Source of the DNA: Parastagonospora avenae f. sp. tritici 18332-5
Lineage: Eukaryota > Ascomycota > Dothideomycetes > Pleosporales > Phaeosphaeriaceae
Reading direction: 5' to 3'
Length of the DNA: 64,000 nucleotides
Assembly: GCA_022559985.1 (NCBI GenBank)
Contig: JAFJTR010000013.1
Coordinates: forward strand, 434,001 to 498,000
Below the pieces are notes generated by a model, which saw only the letters and a list, made by a program, of their open reading frames with translations, ran no database searches and was not told where the DNA came from. Made by a program: the position numbers and the translations under genes. How positions within the stretch are numbered: position 1 is the stretch's first letter; the number at the start of each line of letters is the position of its first letter. Positions 55,501 through 64,000 of this stretch are shown in pieces.

Positions 55501-58500
55501 GTCTTGACACCTGGTAGTTTGTCGGATTCTTGATTTGTAAGTGTGACCTTCACGGTACCACTGGCGTTGAGTGCCATTGTTGACCTGTGATCGCGAGGTC
55601 CACCAGAATTACATGAGAAATGAGCTTGAATCATGTCCTTGGTTTGAAGGATGATCCTCAAGTCAAATAATGTCTCAACGCTCGAGTCATCGTCGTTGAA
55701 TGCCATGGCTCTCCCGATGTGAAGATCTTCGATTGACACGAGACCAATGCTCGAGCTCTTAGCTAGAATGGTGATCGCTTCTACTGCCATGGCAATATAG
55801 CCAGTGGCGGGAAATACTATCTGTCCTTGGATTTGATGACCATGTAGCCAAGGGATTTCCTTTGGGTGCAGGATATTGCGCCACTGGATGCCCCAGGATG
55901 TCTCCCGATCGCGACACCGCTTGCCCAATAAAGGGTGAGGTGGGGCTTGGAGGCTGTTATGCAAGCCTGACAATCGAGACAAAGCCATGAATTTTTTGGA
56001 ACGATCGAATGGGTACTTCGGTAGGTCTGGGAGGAAGCGCCGGGCCATCGTTGATCCAGACGCAGCCCTCGCAAATGTGTCGAAGTCAACGGATCCCACT
56101 CCAAGATGGGTCCAAATGAATCCGAGAGCGTTAGAAAACTCTTGAACGTCATCTTTGCCTCTTCCAAGCAGGCCTGAGTAAGGTGGACGGACTCCAGTGA
56201 TCTCCTCCAGGGTATCGAGGCATGGTGTCTTCAAGACCGGATGTGGACCAACTTCCAAAACCACGTCAAACGGGCCACTATCGGCCCACGCGTGTGCGAC
56301 TGCAGAAGAGAAGATGACAGGGCTGGTCATGTTTTCGACCCAATACTGCGAAGTCAGATTGTCCGGGGCCATAATGTCCCCTTGTCGCACGCTAGAATAC
56401 CACGTGGTCCCAGTCGGACTTATATACTCAACTGCGCATTTTTCCATGGCCTCATGGTATGCCAGGGCACAGGGCAGAACATGAGACGAGTGATAAGCTG
56501 TGTCAACTTTGAGCTGACGTGCGAATTTTCCTTCGTCTGTGAAAATGCCGACAGCTTCAATAACGGCATCCTCGTCACCAGATAGGGTAATGCTTGAAGA
56601 AGAGTTTTGGGCGGCTACCTGGATTCGTCCTTTGAAAGTTTCGAGTTCACAAAATTCGGACGCGTCTTCGAAAGTGGTGCCAACAGCCATCACTACATAC
56701 ATAGGTTAGTGTTACCACCTCTCTGAGCTGCACTTGTTGGTGAGGAGCCGGGATTAGTTGCCGAAGCTCACTATCTGCTGAAAGCAAAAGATTTACTCAC
56801 TGGCTCCCTTGCCACCGTTTGGCGATTTCGCTAGCTTCGCATACAAACCTCTGTAGTAGGCAATTCTGATGGCATCGGGTGCTGCGAGAAGACCAGCAGC
56901 ATACGCCGCTCCGATCTCACCTAGAGCATGTTTAGTAACCTGCGAAGTCAAGCGAACGAACTGTAGACAAACCCGATGAATGGCCGACTACTGCATGCAG
57001 TGTCACACCAGCAAGGCGAAGCAGGTCGACGAGGACAATTTGAATCGCGGTGCATAAGGGCTGAGAAATGGCTGCCTCGGCCATCCTTGATGATTCCGGA
57101 TCGGCAACAATCATATCACGTAACGTCCAGGTAGGGCAGTTGTCAACTGGCAACTCTGATAGTGCTTGATCAAGCTCAGATAGGCGTTTAGCCACGTACG
57201 GAGATACTTGTAGAAGTTTCGCACCCATTCGCGGCCACTGCGAGCCCTGTCCCGTGAAGACACCCAGAATCTTGGGAGATGCCTTGGCCAACTGCCGGGT
57301 GCCCATGGTACTTTCGATTTCGCCACTTGCTATGGCTTCAATCTGAAACCGCGCGTCTTCTACTTGTAGGGCGGTGATTGCTACTCGGTGTGCTAGAGTA
57401 GAACGTCGTGTCTGCAAGCTGTAGGCAAGATCAGGGAGGGATGTCTTTGGATTCAACCTCAGGTATTCGGAAAAGTCCGACAATACGGATCGTAGTGACT
57501 TCTCCGAGGAGGCAGAGAAGGTCAATGGGGTGAGTAAGGGACCCTCTGCCGCGAGCTGGGGCTGTGGTTGATATGCATCCAAGATCACATGGGCGTTAGT
57601 TCCGCCAAAGCCTACACGCATCAGTTCAAGATTGCAACATACACAAACTTGGGGAAATAAACTTACCGAAACTATTTATACTTGCCCGACGAGTTTGGCC
57701 CGGGCTCAGTTCAAGCCACGTGTGAGCACTTGTTGGGACTTCTAAGTGGTGGTAGAACGGCGCGACACGAGGGTTCAAGGAGTTGAAGTGCATATTAGGC
57801 GGGATTATCCCATGCTGAATTGCAAGCGAGGTACTGATCAGGCTGGCAAGACCAGCTGTCCCTTCGGTATGCCCAATCACGGTCTTGATCGAACCGACGT
57901 AGAGCTTGTCGTCACAAGCATTCGTCGAATAAAATGCTCTCGAGATTGCCTCGGCTTCCTGTGGATCACCAGCAGGAGTACCGGTACCATGAGCGTGAAA
58001 GAATTGAGGGCGATCTTTCAGCTTGTCGATATCTAGGCCCGCTCTGCTATAGGTATCCCGGATGAGGGCGGCTTGAGCTGTTGCACTAGGCATGGTCAGG
58101 CCCGGCGTTCGTCCGTCCTGATTTACGCCAGTGCCGCGAATAATGCATTCGATGTGATCATTATCCCGAATCGCTGCACTGAGAGGCTTCATGACAATGG
58201 CGGCAATGCCCTCTCCACGGGCGTACCCATCGACGTCCTTGTCCCACATTCGGGACCTTCCTGAAGGCGAAAGCATAGAGAGCTTGCTCTCTGCGACGTA
58301 CATACCTGCATTCCATCATGTCAGTGCTTTTCTCGGAGTCAACGGGGCTGTACATCAATTACTAGACGTACCAGGAGTAAGAATCAGGTTAGCTCCAGCG
58401 GCGATAGCAACTTGTGATTCACCACTTCGCAGAGTTTGAACCGCCTGATGAACAGCAACAAGACTTGAAGAACAAGCAGTGTCAATCGTCATAGACGGCC

Positions 58501-59002
58501 CATGCCAATCAAAGAAGTATGATATTCGATTTGACATAATGCTCCGGGCCATACCAGTGGCTCCATACTGTGGGAACACTTCCAGGTCGTTGGAAATTAC
58601 GCCGCTCCAGTCGTCACACATGAGGCCGACGTAGACAGCGGTAGGTGACCCGCGGAGACCCTCGATTGTCTGCCCAGCTGCACAGAGTGAGTCATACACC
58701 GTCTCCATAAGCAACCGTTGTTGAGGGTCGATGGCTTCGGCCTCTCCAGGTTGGATGTTAAAGAAACCATTATCAAAAGAGGCCGGGTCTTCATTGAGGA
58801 AGTACGACTTTCGCACGTCGGTTGTTCCATGGTGCTTGGGATCGGGATGATAGAACGCTTCGGCGTCATACCGCTCTGGTGGAACCTGACGGAGCAGGTC
58901 TCGCGGGGATCTGAGGAGTTCCCACAGTTTTGACGGCGTATCAGAATTCCCAGGAAAACGACAACCACTCCCAATCACAGCGATGGGCTCTATATTGGTC
59001 AT
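46521..59002 (-). CDS. Hybrid highly reducing PKS-NRPS (KS-AT-DH-cMT-ER0-KR-ACP-C-A-T-R)
   Basis: Builds a reduced polyketide, couples it to an amino acid and releases the product. Ten exons on the minus strand (58372..59002, 57667..58305, 56973..57611, 56801..56920, 54712..56692, 54441..54661, 52134..54375, 51382..52079, 49443..51329, 46521..49345) join in phase, giving about 3,960 aa. KS has DTACSSSL (Cys177), AHGTGTP and IGHTEG; AT has GHSSGEIGAA; DH has HQIQGQIVFP (His962). cMT has LEIGAGTGGS (about 1411). The ER region lacks an NADPH glycine motif. KR has GLSGELG and NYIAGN (Tyr2247). ACP has QGVDSL (Ser2421); C has HHILLDG (about 2700); A has FTSGSTGEPKG; T has GGNSI (Ser3579). The final R domain has TGSAGYLG and YVSTK. 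All catalytic residues except ER are present. With the neighbouring genes, an N-methyl decalin tetramic acid or related product is likely (inference). Confidence 0.96.
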
Positions 59003-59651
59003 CTTGACGAACGATCGCTTATAATGGACGTGATTGACGAAATGTGACAGTGATTGGTATAAAGAAAGAACTCTGACAGATTGACGCGTTCCAAACACGT
59101 GGTACAGTAGAAATGGGGATATGTTTTATCGACGCCGGTTCCCCGGGTTTGATAGGATTTTTTAACATTCTAAAGACCGTACTAACAAGCGTAAGCGTTG
59201 AGTTCATTCCGAATATCTGCGCTCGCAAAATCACGTACAATGTGATGCAAGAGTCGGAAATCCGGTCACTACGCAATTTCTCGGTGTCTGCGATACATGG
59301 CCCAGATGACGATACCGAAGGTGATCTTGCCTACAGTCTGTCCATGCGATGTAAGCCCCGAAGCTGCACAGGCATTCTTCTGTACCGTGGTAGCCGAAGA
59401 TCCCACTGCTGCTTCCTGCTGGCAACATTGGCTGGAGGTGTCAACCAGTAGGATGGCACATACCGGAAAACTTCGGTGGTCTTTGTCCGGAAACGGTCAC
59501 AGCTAGCAGAAGTAGCTTGATCCCACCACAATGATAATTTATTCGGGATTCATGTGTGTTTCCCAAATAGTTGCACATCATCTGCAGAATATCTACTCGA
59601 AATCTTCTACAAGCAGACTTTCATGACCCACGACACGCATAGACCTAAGCC
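59003..59651. promoter_or_regulatory. Bidirectional promoter of PKS-NRPS and Diels-Alderase
   Basis: The 649-bp gap between two divergent starts is the core promoter of the cluster. At 59464 and 59474 CGG half-sites occur 10 bp apart (CCGGAAAACTTCGG), with more CGG at 59488 and 59494. They resemble, less perfectly, the phased CGGAG elements at 60992 and 62796. No complete gene lies here. Confidence 0.55.
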
Positions 59652-60797
59652 ATGGCCGATTCAACCACCTCCCATTTCAAAATTGACGACAATTCAATCG
59701 CCCTGGGTCCAGTTCTGCCCTCCCCATTCGTACCCAATTCCGGCAATACTTTCCCAAAGTTCGTGGAGACGATTACTGAGACGGCCTGGGAGCTCTGGTA
59801 CTTTGACGGCGTCTCTGAGGTAGATCGAGCAGCGATCGTGATTGGAGTCACTAGAAATTCGGAAGGCAGAAAGCATGGCGGTTTCAAAGTTCAGATCTTT
59901 GGAATCTGGCCAGATGAGACGAACTGGCATCGTGACCTATACTTTCCTGAATCCGTCGTCTCAACTTCTGGAGAGTCCGGAGATATCCGAGGTGTCTGGA
60001 GGAACCCTACCAAGAACAGCAGCATCTCATTCCTGGTGTCTGCGGACTGTTCGCAGGCCAAAGTCACGGTCGATGTCCCAGGTGTTGTGGAGGGTAGTAT
60101 GAGCCTGGGTGCTTTGCCAGGCGACACAGGTCTCAATACTCGCCCGGAGCTGGGGTCGTCGGTATATTATGTGCGACCTATTGGACGAGCTTCAGTCACT
60201 GCAGATATGGCATTCTATCCTCCAGATAACACCAATCCTCGGAAATTGTCACTTGGTTCCTGGGGTTGTAGTGCAAGGGGTGGCATGGATCGCGTCTGGT
60301 CGCTATTTTCTTGGTCACAGATTATGACAGAGTCGTACTATCTGCGTGGCCACGTTGGCCCATATGCAATGCAGGTGATGCGGATCTTATCGAACGTCGA
60401 GAGCGGGAACCAGCCATATGCAGTGGCAAGACTTTATCGCGACGAAAAGATCGTTTGTGCTGCGCAGAGTGTCGTCAGTGTTGGGAAGTGTGAGGTGCTT
60501 GAGGATTCTCTTGTTGTGAGTAAGACCTATGAGGGCCCAAGTACTCCCGGACTTACGGGTGCATTCCGCGACAAGAATGACGGCTACACTATTGAGTTCA
60601 TTCAAGGTGGCATTAATGGACAACGCTGGCAGTTTGAAGTACGTCATGATAGAACATTGTGGAATATGCCTACCAGCGCTCCTGGACCCAATGCTACCGG
60701 AAATACGGGATTCGTCGAGGTCATAGTAGGTGGATTGGCCGGAGAGGTCTTTTCGGGTATTGGAACCGGTGGCCAGTGTGAATTAAGCCATACATAG
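59652..60797 (+). CDS. Decalin-forming Diels-Alderase (Fsa2/CghA/Phm7 family)
   Basis: A lipocalin-like pericyclase that folds a linear polyene into a trans-decalin with defined stereochemistry. Single exon, 381 aa, ATG at 59652. The N-terminal half has FPKFVETITETAWELWYFDG, split here for description, VIGVTRNSEGRKHGGFKVQ, WHRDLYFPESVVS, VPGVVEG, LPGDTGLNTRPELGSSVYYV and GGMDRVWS. The C-terminal half has WSQIMTESYYLRGHVGPYAM, EGPSTPGLTGAFRDKN, PGPNATGNTGFVEV and GGQCELSHT. These blocks match the known enzymes of equisetin, Sch 210972 and phomasetin biosynthesis throughout, so identification is firm at family level. No signal peptide. The gene lies head-to-head with the PKS-NRPS and is presumably co-expressed. 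Whether it gives the equisetin or the phomasetin stereochemistry cannot be read from sequence alone. Confidence 0.93.
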   Translation: MADSTTSHFKIDDNSIALGPVLPSPFVPNSGNTFPKFVETITETAWELWYFDGVSEVDRAAIVIGVTRNSEGRKHGGFKVQIFGIWPDETNWHRDLYFPESVVSTSGESGDIRGVWRNPTKNSSISFLVSADCSQAKVTVDVPGVVEGSMSLGALPGDTGLNTRPELGSSVYYVRPIGRASVTADMAFYPPDNTNPRKLSLGSWGCSARGGMDRVWSLFSWSQIMTESYYLRGHVGPYAMQVMRILSNVESGNQPYAVARLYRDEKIVCAAQSVVSVGKCEVLEDSLVVSKTYEGPSTPGLTGAFRDKNDGYTIEFIQGGINGQRWQFEVRHDRTLWNMPTSAPGPNATGNTGFVEVIVGGLAGEVFSGIGTGGQCELSHT

Positions 60798-61162
60798 TCT
60801 AAGCTAGAGAAACACTGTAGCGCATGAGCAAAGGTTACTGTCATAGCTGTATTGTATGATAGCAATTATGTTAAAACGCTCCCTTCTCTATAAGAAGCCT
60901 GCTCCATAGTAGAATTTTCTTTTACTTGATATATTAATCATTGTTAGAACCTTCTAATACTGCGTGCTCTTGTTTGATCCATGTCGCCTTACGGAGTTGA
61001 GCGGAGTTTCTCGGACTCTAGGTACCGCATATGGTTAGTCTGTGTCACGCAGAACGCTATGGATAAAAGGTGTATCGTTGCTCGACTTAGAGATGTATCA
61101 CGAGAAGCATCTTGTAATTCTAGGAGCCTATCTCACAACACTCAAACCTAGTACTTTCCGAC
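60798..61162. other. Intergenic region upstream of the trans-ER
   Basis: A 365-bp gap with no open frame of interest. It holds the phased half-site element at 60992..61017 (listed separately) and AT-rich sequence near 60920-60950. Confidence 0.45.
60992..61017 (+). promoter_or_regulatory. Phased triple CGGAG(T) element upstream of trans-ER
   Basis: Three half-sites, CGGAGT at 60992, CGGAGT at 61002 and CGGACT at 61012, are spaced exactly 10 bp apart, about 150 bp before the trans-ER ATG. The same arrangement occurs upstream of the methyltransferase. Direct CGG repeats with this period are the type of site bound by pathway Zn2Cys6 activators such as MlcR (known for compactin); the binding protein here is unknown. 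Confidence 0.6.
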
Positions 61163-62224
61163 ATGAGAAAAGGTTACCAAACAGCTTTGGTTGGAACTGC
61201 CGACGGAACCATACAGCTGTCAAACGATGCGCCAATTCCAGAAGCAACTGGTGATAAGATTCTGATAAAGATAAAGGCGGTATCGGTCAACCCTGTGGAT
61301 ACGAAGATGACCGGAACGTACGTTACCGCTGGCGCTGTTGCAGGTTTTGACTTTGCAGGAGTCGTTGAAAAAGTTGGGCCAGAGGCTACAAAGCGTAATT
61401 TCAGGGTTGGGGACCGTGTGTGTACTGCCAGCATTGGAATGAACCCTCATGATCCCACCAACGGTGCATTCGCAGAGTACACAGCTACCGTGGAACGGAT
61501 CTTACTGAAGCTTCCGCCTAGCCTTAGCTTCGAAGAGGGTGCTTCGATAGGAATCAGTTTCATGACAACCGGGCTCGCTCTTTTCAAGAGCTTGGGCCTG
61601 CCTGGCAATCCACTGGAGCGCAGCACCCATCCTGTGCCGGTACTCGTCTTCGGTGGCTCATCGTCAACCGGCACTGCAGCCATCCAGCTACTCAAGATTG
61701 CTGGCTTTGAGCCAGTCGCAACCTGTTCGCCACACAATTTCGACCTCGTCAAGTCATACGGTGCCAGTGCAGTTTTCGACTTCCGGGCACCTAGATGCAC
61801 CACAGACATCAGGAACTACACCAAGAACGGCCTCAAATTTGCCTTGGACTGCATATCAACCACGGCTAGCATGCAATTCTGTTATGAAGCTCTTGGCCGT
61901 GCGGGTGGCAAGTACACAGCTTTGGAGCCATACGCCGAGGCGGTGGCGCAGACGCGAAAGGTGATTAAGCCCGACTGGATTATGGGCCCGCAAATGACGG
62001 GAAAAGAGATTGCCTGGCCGGAGCCGCATTGGAGACCAGCGGATCCGGAGATGGGAAAATTTGGGGCCACTTGGACTATCACATTGCAAAAGCTGCTGGA
62101 CAGTGGCCTCATCAGGCCGCACCCAATAATTGTCAAGCAAGGCGGTCTGCAGGAAGTCTTGGAGGGCATTGAGGACATTAGATCAAAGAAGATATCTGGA
62201 AAGAAGCTAGTCTATGTTTTGTGA
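61163..62224 (+). CDS. Trans-acting enoyl reductase (LovC type)
   Basis: Stand-alone MDR enzyme that supplies the enoyl-reduction missing from the PKS. Single exon, 353 aa, ATG at 61163. Visible: IKAVSVNPVDTKMTGTYVTAG, GFDFAGVVEKVG, FAEYTATVERILLKLPPSLS, ISFMTTGLALFKSL, and the NADPH motif VFGGSSSTGTAAIQLLKIAG (about residues 162-181), a serine-rich variant typical of the LovC/TenC group. The C-terminal half has PDWIMGPQMTGKEI and SGLIRPHPIIVKQGGLQEV as in that group. It lies downstream of the Diels-Alderase on the same strand and has its own promoter element. All expected blocks are present. Confidence 0.94.
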   Translation: MRKGYQTALVGTADGTIQLSNDAPIPEATGDKILIKIKAVSVNPVDTKMTGTYVTAGAVAGFDFAGVVEKVGPEATKRNFRVGDRVCTASIGMNPHDPTNGAFAEYTATVERILLKLPPSLSFEEGASIGISFMTTGLALFKSLGLPGNPLERSTHPVPVLVFGGSSSTGTAAIQLLKIAGFEPVATCSPHNFDLVKSYGASAVFDFRAPRCTTDIRNYTKNGLKFALDCISTTASMQFCYEALGRAGGKYTALEPYAEAVAQTRKVIKPDWIMGPQMTGKEIAWPEPHWRPADPEMGKFGATWTITLQKLLDSGLIRPHPIIVKQGGLQEVLEGIEDIRSKKISGKKLVYVL

Positions 62225-63134
62225 CGACACTCAAACCTAGGTCAAAGTCACCCTGGAGTATACGAATTCAAGTTATGGACACATTCGAACTAATTGGTGG
62301 TTTGGCTCTGCGATCTGAAAGTAACCTTTTTCCGCATCTACGATCTGCAGCGGCCGATAGTACCCTTTACCCACTGGAAGATGAACATTCCAGCGCCTGC
62401 AATTCATTTCAATTGATCTGCTGCAAGAAGCAGCTCGAGATATGTATGGTTGACACGACGAACCAAGTTATCAATTCTATAATACCCTTCAAAGGACCCA
62501 AAATCTATTGCAAATTGATCACACGAACCTCCCTAAATTATCCCTCATATCTCTCACCTTTTCGGTGCGCTGTGGTGCGCTAGAGTGGCGAATGTAGCGA
62601 GCCCAGCCCGCCACCTCAAGAGTGGAGATCCGGCAGCAACATGACTAAGAGCGTCCTCTCACCTCACCATGCTAACATGCGCCCTTCAAGGAGTAAACAG
62701 AGGCAGCCTAAGCAACCTTCTGGTGCTCTAGACATCGGTGAGACGGCTCACGTTCTGAACTCTGTTGCAGATTAGGGATTGCTTTCCGGCTAATTCGGAG
62801 TAACTCGGAGTGTTTCGGAGGGTATCAGTTAACTTCGGTGATATCGATGGTAACGAAGGATCGTTGCCTGCATTGCCGATTAATGCCGCAATAGGTGATT
62901 GTAGAGTAGTGATGCAACGGCGCAGAATTGCGGAAAATTATCCCAAATAGAATCAAGGCTGACGTCAGATCCCCAAAAGAATTCTCTTTGTGTTCAGACC
63001 AAGCTCCAAGCGGAGAGACAGCGACGGCGCTCTATTGAATATAAGACAGTGTCATTAAGCTAACCACCAGATATCCATATTCCACTATTGAATCTTCAAT
63101 TGATTCACCTATTAAAAGATCATCAGCCTCTACA
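62225..63134. other. Intergenic region upstream of the methyltransferase
   Basis: About 910 bp. A 120-codon frame immediately after the trans-ER stop has no protein-like features. It contains the phased element at 62796..62821 and CTTCGGTGAT at 62833, similar to the CTTCGGTGGT at 59471. Confidence 0.45.
62796..62821 (+). promoter_or_regulatory. Phased triple CGGAG element upstream of methyltransferase
   Basis: Half-sites CGGAGT at 62796, CGGAGT at 62806 and CGGAGG at 62816 have an exact 10-bp period, each preceded by T (TCGG-N6-TCGG-N6-TCGG). Together with 60992..61017 this is a repeated arrangement within one cluster, so chance is unlikely. Confidence 0.6.
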
Positions 63135-64000
63135 ATGTCTTCCTCCAATTGTCGTTTCCCGGAGGCCGAAACTCCCGTCCATGACTACTTTTACTCCATG
63201 GTCGAACTGAGTGTTGTAAGGGTTTTTGTCCAACATCAGGTTTTTAATGCCATCCCAGAGAACGGCATATCTATTTCTGAGCTTTCCGAGAAGACCTGCA
63301 TTGAGCATGTTCTCTTAAAACGATTCTCGAACTTTTTGATTGCAGCCCGGGTCTTGTCCTCGCCGGCACCGGACCGCGTTGCTCTTACGCCAGTCTCAAA
63401 AATGTTCCAAGAGCCAAGAGCTACACTATTCTATTCCCATATATTCGATTCTTTCATGATCCCTGCGGTTAAGTGGACGGAATACTTCAGCCTCAATGGA
63501 GCAGTGGAGCCACAAAAATCCAATCAATCACCATTTGGTCTGGCTTCAGGCCATCCGGACAAGTCCTTCTACGAAGTGCTTGAGGCCATTCCTGAGCGAG
63601 CAAAAGCATTCAATGCGACCATGGCTCTTGCGCTGGGTGATATGCCGGTCACTGGAGTATATGATTTCAGTTGGGTAGCAGAGTATGCCAATCGACCTGA
63701 GCTGCCAGAGAGAACCCTTATCGTGGATGTCGGGTGCGGCAAAGGACAGGCGTTGAAAGCAATTCTCGGAGAGAATCCCAAAATCCCGATGGCTTCCTGT
63801 GTCCTGCAAGACCAAACCGAGGTTATTCGAGAAGCTATAGAAGAGGATGATGTACTGCAACCCGCGAAGAAAATAGCATGCAGTTTCTTCGATAAACAGC
63901 CGACAAAAGGTTGGGAATTCATTGAGACGCAGAATTTTAAGCTAATCATCACTCCAGATGCACTCGTCTACTATATCCGCAGGGTTCTAAACGACTGGCC
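63135..64000 (+). CDS. SAM-dependent methyltransferase, O/N-methyltransferase family (partial, cut by right edge)
   Basis: Starts at ATG 63135 and stays open to the window end (288 codons so far, no intron needed). N-terminal helical dimerisation region (TPVHDYFYSMVELSVVRVFV), then FDSFMIPAVKWTEYFSLNGA, then the SAM-binding motif VDVGCGKGQALKAI (about residues 197-210), then SCVLQDQTEVI, and the last visible YYIRRVLNDWP, the classic plant-type O-methyltransferase segment. The family includes the N-methyltransferases of tetramic acid clusters (Fsa4/Phm5 type), so N-methylation of the amino-acid-derived ring is the best guess (inference). The C-terminal catalytic His region lies outside. Same strand as the Diels-Alderase and trans-ER. 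Confidence 0.9.
   Translation, partial: MSSSNCRFPEAETPVHDYFYSMVELSVVRVFVQHQVFNAIPENGISISELSEKTCIEHVLLKRFSNFLIAARVLSSPAPDRVALTPVSKMFQEPRATLFYSHIFDSFMIPAVKWTEYFSLNGAVEPQKSNQSPFGLASGHPDKSFYEVLEAIPERAKAFNATMALALGDMPVTGVYDFSWVAEYANRPELPERTLIVDVGCGKGQALKAILGENPKIPMASCVLQDQTEVIREAIEEDDVLQPAKKIACSFFDKQPTKGWEFIETQNFKLIITPDALVYYIRRVLNDW

Noticed and set aside
62221..62583. 120-codon frame after the trans-ER stop
   Set aside because: Overlaps the trans-ER stop, has no domain or protein-like bias, and precedes the methyltransferase promoter element.

Overview
The window looks like nuclear DNA of a filamentous ascomycete (Pezizomycotina; Dothideomycetes is likely but not proven). Genes sit on both strands at moderate density and carry short GT-AG introns of about 48-110 bp. 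The content includes fungal-specific families: a DUF6594 protein, a HET-domain relic, an ECM11-domain protein, F-box proteins, a caspase-like C14 protein and a fungal PKS-NRPS. Many gene models below were built by joining exons with consistent phase. Where a reading frame opens at a non-ATG codon, I used the first supported ATG.

Left part (1-10.4 kb): a squalene-hopene-cyclase-like terpene cyclase that runs off the left edge, a complete five-exon cytochrome P450, a conserved protein of unknown function, an NmrA-like dehydrogenase, a secreted M28 leucine aminopeptidase and a caspase-like protein with a C-terminal membrane helix. The cyclase and P450 are divergent neighbours and could belong to a terpenoid cluster continuing to the left.

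Middle (10.4-31.3 kb): a DUF6594 membrane protein, a decayed zone with a second DUF6594 fragment and tRNA debris, and two tRNA genes. The tRNA-Tyr carries its normal anticodon-loop intron plus an unusual 51-nt GT-AG insertion in the D-loop. Then come an F-box protein, an ECM11-domain protein, a poorly known protein, an array of small glycine-rich genes (three of them interrupted by one in-frame stop each), a Golgi-type GH47 mannosidase, a small membrane protein, a HET pseudogene and a membrane protein split by a TGA.

Conserved block (32-46.3 kb): an MDR dehydrogenase, a Ulp1-like protease, a myosin light chain, a STEEP1-like protein, a HIT hydrolase, an F-box-like protein, thymidylate synthase and a coiled-coil protein.

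Right part (46.5-64 kb): a secondary-metabolite cluster. It holds a ten-exon PKS-NRPS (about 3,960 aa; KS-AT-DH-cMT-ER0-KR-ACP-C-A-T-R), a Fsa2/CghA-type decalin-forming Diels-Alderase, a LovC-type trans-acting enoyl reductase and an O/N-methyltransferase cut by the right edge. This is the gene set of equisetin/phomasetin-type decalin tetramic acids. The enoyl reductase and methyltransferase promoters each carry three CGGAG/CGGAC half-sites spaced exactly 10 bp apart, a candidate site for a pathway-specific Zn2Cys6 regulator. The cluster should continue beyond position 64000.
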